This document shows, in pieces, positions 51,983-53,699 of a DNA stretch of 53,699 bases (position 1 is the first letter of the stretch; each line of letters starts with the position of its first letter). The notes under the pieces were generated by a model. That model had not been told where the DNA came from and searched no databases. It saw only the letters and a program-made list of their open reading frames with translations. Both the position numbers and the translations under genes were made by a program. The stretch comes from Clostridia bacterium (lineage in GTDB: Bacteria > Bacillota > Clostridia > Christensenellales > Aristaeellaceae): the NCBI GenBank assembly GCA_017937655.1, contig JAGBDE010000045.1, forward strand, positions 1 to 53,699, read 5' to 3'.

Positions 51983-53146
51983 ATGATTAAAAGCAAATGG
52001 CTGGCACGCTGTGCCAAGGTATTGATTGTTTTGCTGGGCGCTGGCATCGGCGCTGCGCTGGCGGCGCTGCTTTTGCCCATCCTTTCCCGGGTTTGGCCCG
52101 ACGTTTTCTCCCAGGCCAAGTACATGGCCATTTTCTACGCCGCGCTGTGCCTCATCGGCGGGCTGATTTTCCTGGCCCTCAGCGACGGCATTATCAAGGC
52201 CACCATGAAGGTGATCGGCCGGCTGGAGCGTTTCTGGGAGATGCTCACCACCCGCCAGCTGATCCTGGGCTGCATGGGCATCCTCACTGGCCTGGTCATC
52301 GCCTGGCTGCTGAGCCAGCTGATCCTGACCATGGGCGTGAGCCTGCTCAGCGTCAGCCTCAGCGCGCTGCTGTACGTGCTCTGCGGCTACGTGGGCATGC
52401 GCATCGGCTTCCGCCGCCGCAAGCGCACCAAGCAGAAGGCCGCACCCCAGCCCCTCTTTGACGAGGCCATCGCCCTCCTGGACGACGAGGAGGACGCCTC
52501 CCCCATCGCCCGCACCGCCCTGCCCTGCAAGCTGCTGGATACCTCCGTCATCATCGACGGCCGGGTGCTGGACATCGTCAAGGCCGGCTTCCTGGAAGGC
52601 GAGATCATCGTGCCCGAGTTCGTTCTGGCGGAGCTGCGGCACATCGCCGACAGCGGTGACAGCCTGCGCCGCGCCCGCGGCCGCCGGGGCCTGGATGTGC
52701 TGCAAAAGCTGCAAAAGGAGCTGAAGACCCCCATCACCATCGACCCCCGGGATTTTTCCGACACCGATGAGGTGGACGTGAAGCTTCTGCGCCTGTGCCG
52801 CGAAAAGAACGGCACCGTGGTCACCAACGACTACAACCTGAACAAAGTGGCCAGCGTAGCGGGCCTCCGGGTTCTGAACATCAACGACCTGGCCAACGCC
52901 GTCAAGCCCATGCTGATGGCCGGCGAGGAACTGACCGTGCACATCGTCCGGGAGGGCAAGGAGCCGGGCCAAGGCGTGGCTTATCTGGACGACGGCACCA
53001 TGATCGTTGTGGAAAACGGCCGCCGCCATGTAGGCGAGCAGGTGACGGTCACGGTCACCACCGTGCTGCAGACCAGCGCCGGGCGGATGATTTTCACCAA
53101 GCTGCATGCCAGCGAGGATGGGAAGGCTGTTACTGCCGGGGCGTAA
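51983..53146 (+). CDS. PIN/TRAM domain membrane protein (YacL-like)
   Basis: A 387-residue protein. Four membrane segments lie in the first ~140 residues. A PIN nuclease-like domain follows (about 180-300), with LLDTSVIIDGRVLDI, VPEFVLAELRHIAD, DVKLLRLC and VVTNDYNLNKVA supplying the acidic residues, and then a TRAM RNA-binding domain (about 305-375, GVAYLDDGTMIVVENGRRHVG). It is a Bacillota protein standing directly after radA, as expected. It may degrade RNA at the membrane; the role is not settled for the family. Confidence 0.95.
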   Translation: MIKSKWLARCAKVLIVLLGAGIGAALAALLLPILSRVWPDVFSQAKYMAIFYAALCLIGGLIFLALSDGIIKATMKVIGRLERFWEMLTTRQLILGCMGILTGLVIAWLLSQLILTMGVSLLSVSLSALLYVLCGYVGMRIGFRRRKRTKQKAAPQPLFDEAIALLDDEEDASPIARTALPCKLLDTSVIIDGRVLDIVKAGFLEGEIIVPEFVLAELRHIADSGDSLRRARGRRGLDVLQKLQKELKTPITIDPRDFSDTDEVDVKLLRLCREKNGTVVTNDYNLNKVASVAGLRVLNINDLANAVKPMLMAGEELTVHIVREGKEPGQGVAYLDDGTMIVVENGRRHVGEQVTVTVTTVLQTSAGRMIFTKLHASEDGKAVTAGA

Positions 53147-53154
53147 TATTTTGA

Positions 53155-53281
53155 TTCAGGAAAACCAGCTTCTGCCGGTGGGTGGGGGCTGGTTTTTTTT
53201 GTGCGGAAGAGGGGCAGGCGTAACGCGGAACTGGCGCGCTGCGGCGCGGAGTACTCTTACTTTTTTCTAGAAAAAAGTAAC
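53155..53281 (+). repeat. Palindromic intergenic repeat, copy G (degraded)
   Basis: An AACCAGCTTCTGCC...GGCTGGTT hairpin followed by eight T (53161-53200) works as a terminator for the PIN/TRAM gene. A right-type hairpin, TTACTTTTTTCTAGAAAAAAGTAA, follows at about 53258-53281. The conserved central block is missing. Confidence 0.65.
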
Positions 53282-53309
53282 AAAAAAGCCTTCGCTCCAC
53301 GCTCGTTCC

Positions 53310-53682
53310 GGCAAATCCCTTCAATCGCCACAGTTTCGGGGCGGCCGCGCACGAATGTGCTTCTTGGCTTTAGGCTAACAGGACATCCTACCGGCGTGCG
53401 CTTCCCCGCCCCGAACCCGGGCTAAGGGATTTGCCGTCTCTCCGCTACGTCGCCAAGAGTGTCCGCAGCGGCGTGGGTGCGAAATGCTGCGCATTTCGGG
53501 AGTTGCTTTTCATTTTGAGGAACAATCGGTTGCAGCAACAGAAAAATTTTACACCTTGTCACCGGCTCCAATCCTTTCATTGCCCGCCAGCCCTTTTCCA
53601 AATCCAAGCCGGACATACCCTTCCCCGCAGCCAAGATCCAGCAAACGCAGACCGGCGACGTAGCGGAGTGCAGGCAAATCCC
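53310..53682. repeat. Nested inverted repeats at window end
   Basis: GGCAAATCCCTT (53310-53321) is inverted at 53424-53435. GGGATTTGCC (53426-53435) plus CTCCGCTACGTCGCC (53440-53454) is inverted at 53654-53668 and 53673-53682. I see no supported gene from 53,147 to 53,699; the only ORF-like frame there (minus 53422-53634) has no ribosome site and no protein-like features. Confidence 0.7.
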
Positions 53683-53699
53683 GAAGCCCGTTTTCGGGG

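Noticed and set aside
53422-53634. Possible 70-residue minus-strand gene at the window end
   Set aside because: No ribosome site, no recognisable features, and it overlaps the inverted repeats.

Overview
The window looks like a Bacillota (class Clostridia) chromosome of high GC, probably from a gut commensal. Genes such as radA, the PIN/TRAM protein, the DUF4317 and DUF1015 proteins, a YufO/P/Q-type nucleoside ABC transporter and NADP-type gdhA fit this, but genus and order cannot be set from sequence reading alone. From about 17.1 kb to the end the DNA is GC-rich. From about 2.3 to 16.4 kb it is clearly AT-rich, and the first 2.25 kb is intermediate, so bases 1 to about 17,000 look like acquired DNA beside a tRNA-Ala gene.

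Region 1 (1-2.3 kb) is a mobilization cassette: a DUF3847-type small protein, a MobQ-like oriT candidate on the minus strand, and a MobA/MobL relaxase whose family-conserved start position is an AUC codon.

Region 2 (2.4-16.4 kb) is the main discovery candidate. A minus-strand operon (10,648 to 4,195) encodes the TerY-P signalling triad (protein kinase, VWA protein, PP2C phosphatase), then a membrane-anchored protein with ten MORN repeats, a small membrane protein and a zinc-ribbon protein. A plus-strand pair (2,508-4,170) encodes a stand-alone TerY-C-like zinc ribbon and a protein with two MucBP-like repeats. A third operon (10,939-16,420) encodes a two-TM coiled-coil protein, a large FtsK/SpoIIIE/EssC-like ATPase, two ~95-residue WXG100-like helical hairpin proteins, an R-S-E-type ADP-ribosyltransferase and a small four-Cys protein. 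Three proteins (2932, 4195 and 5602) share a ~95-residue helical domain, which ties the operons together. The second WXG100-like gene ends on an A7 heptamer followed four bases later by an 8-bp perfect stem, and the -1 frame runs open into the ADP-ribosyltransferase. Programmed frameshifting could therefore make a WXG100-toxin fusion. I infer a phospho-regulated, type VII-like toxin delivery or defence island; the function is not proven.

Region 3 (16.4-17.2 kb) is the junction: an IS3-family transposase remnant, then a terminator and tRNA-Ala(GGC) on the minus strand.

Region 4 (17.4-53.1 kb) is ordinary chromosome. It holds DUF4317, the nucleoside-type ABC transporter, a helix-turn-helix regulator, a GH31 glycosidase with a divergent AraC regulator, DUF1015, a TM protein ending in a class-B-sortase-like domain that lacks the catalytic His and Cys, an SCP2-like protein, a low-MW tyrosine phosphatase, a polyprenyl sugar transferase with a glycosyltransferase, a second GH31 enzyme, a CE1-type esterase, an AAC(3)-family acetyltransferase, an RHH protein, a membrane protein, surE, an RpiR regulator, an HI0933-type flavoprotein, an exonuclease, a nucleoside kinase, a family 2 glycosyltransferase, gdhA, an acyltransferase, a metallophosphoesterase, radA and the PIN/TRAM protein. 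A family of ~80-260 bp palindromic intergenic repeats occurs at least seven times here, always next to gene ends. The last 550 bases hold no supported gene but contain long inverted repeats.
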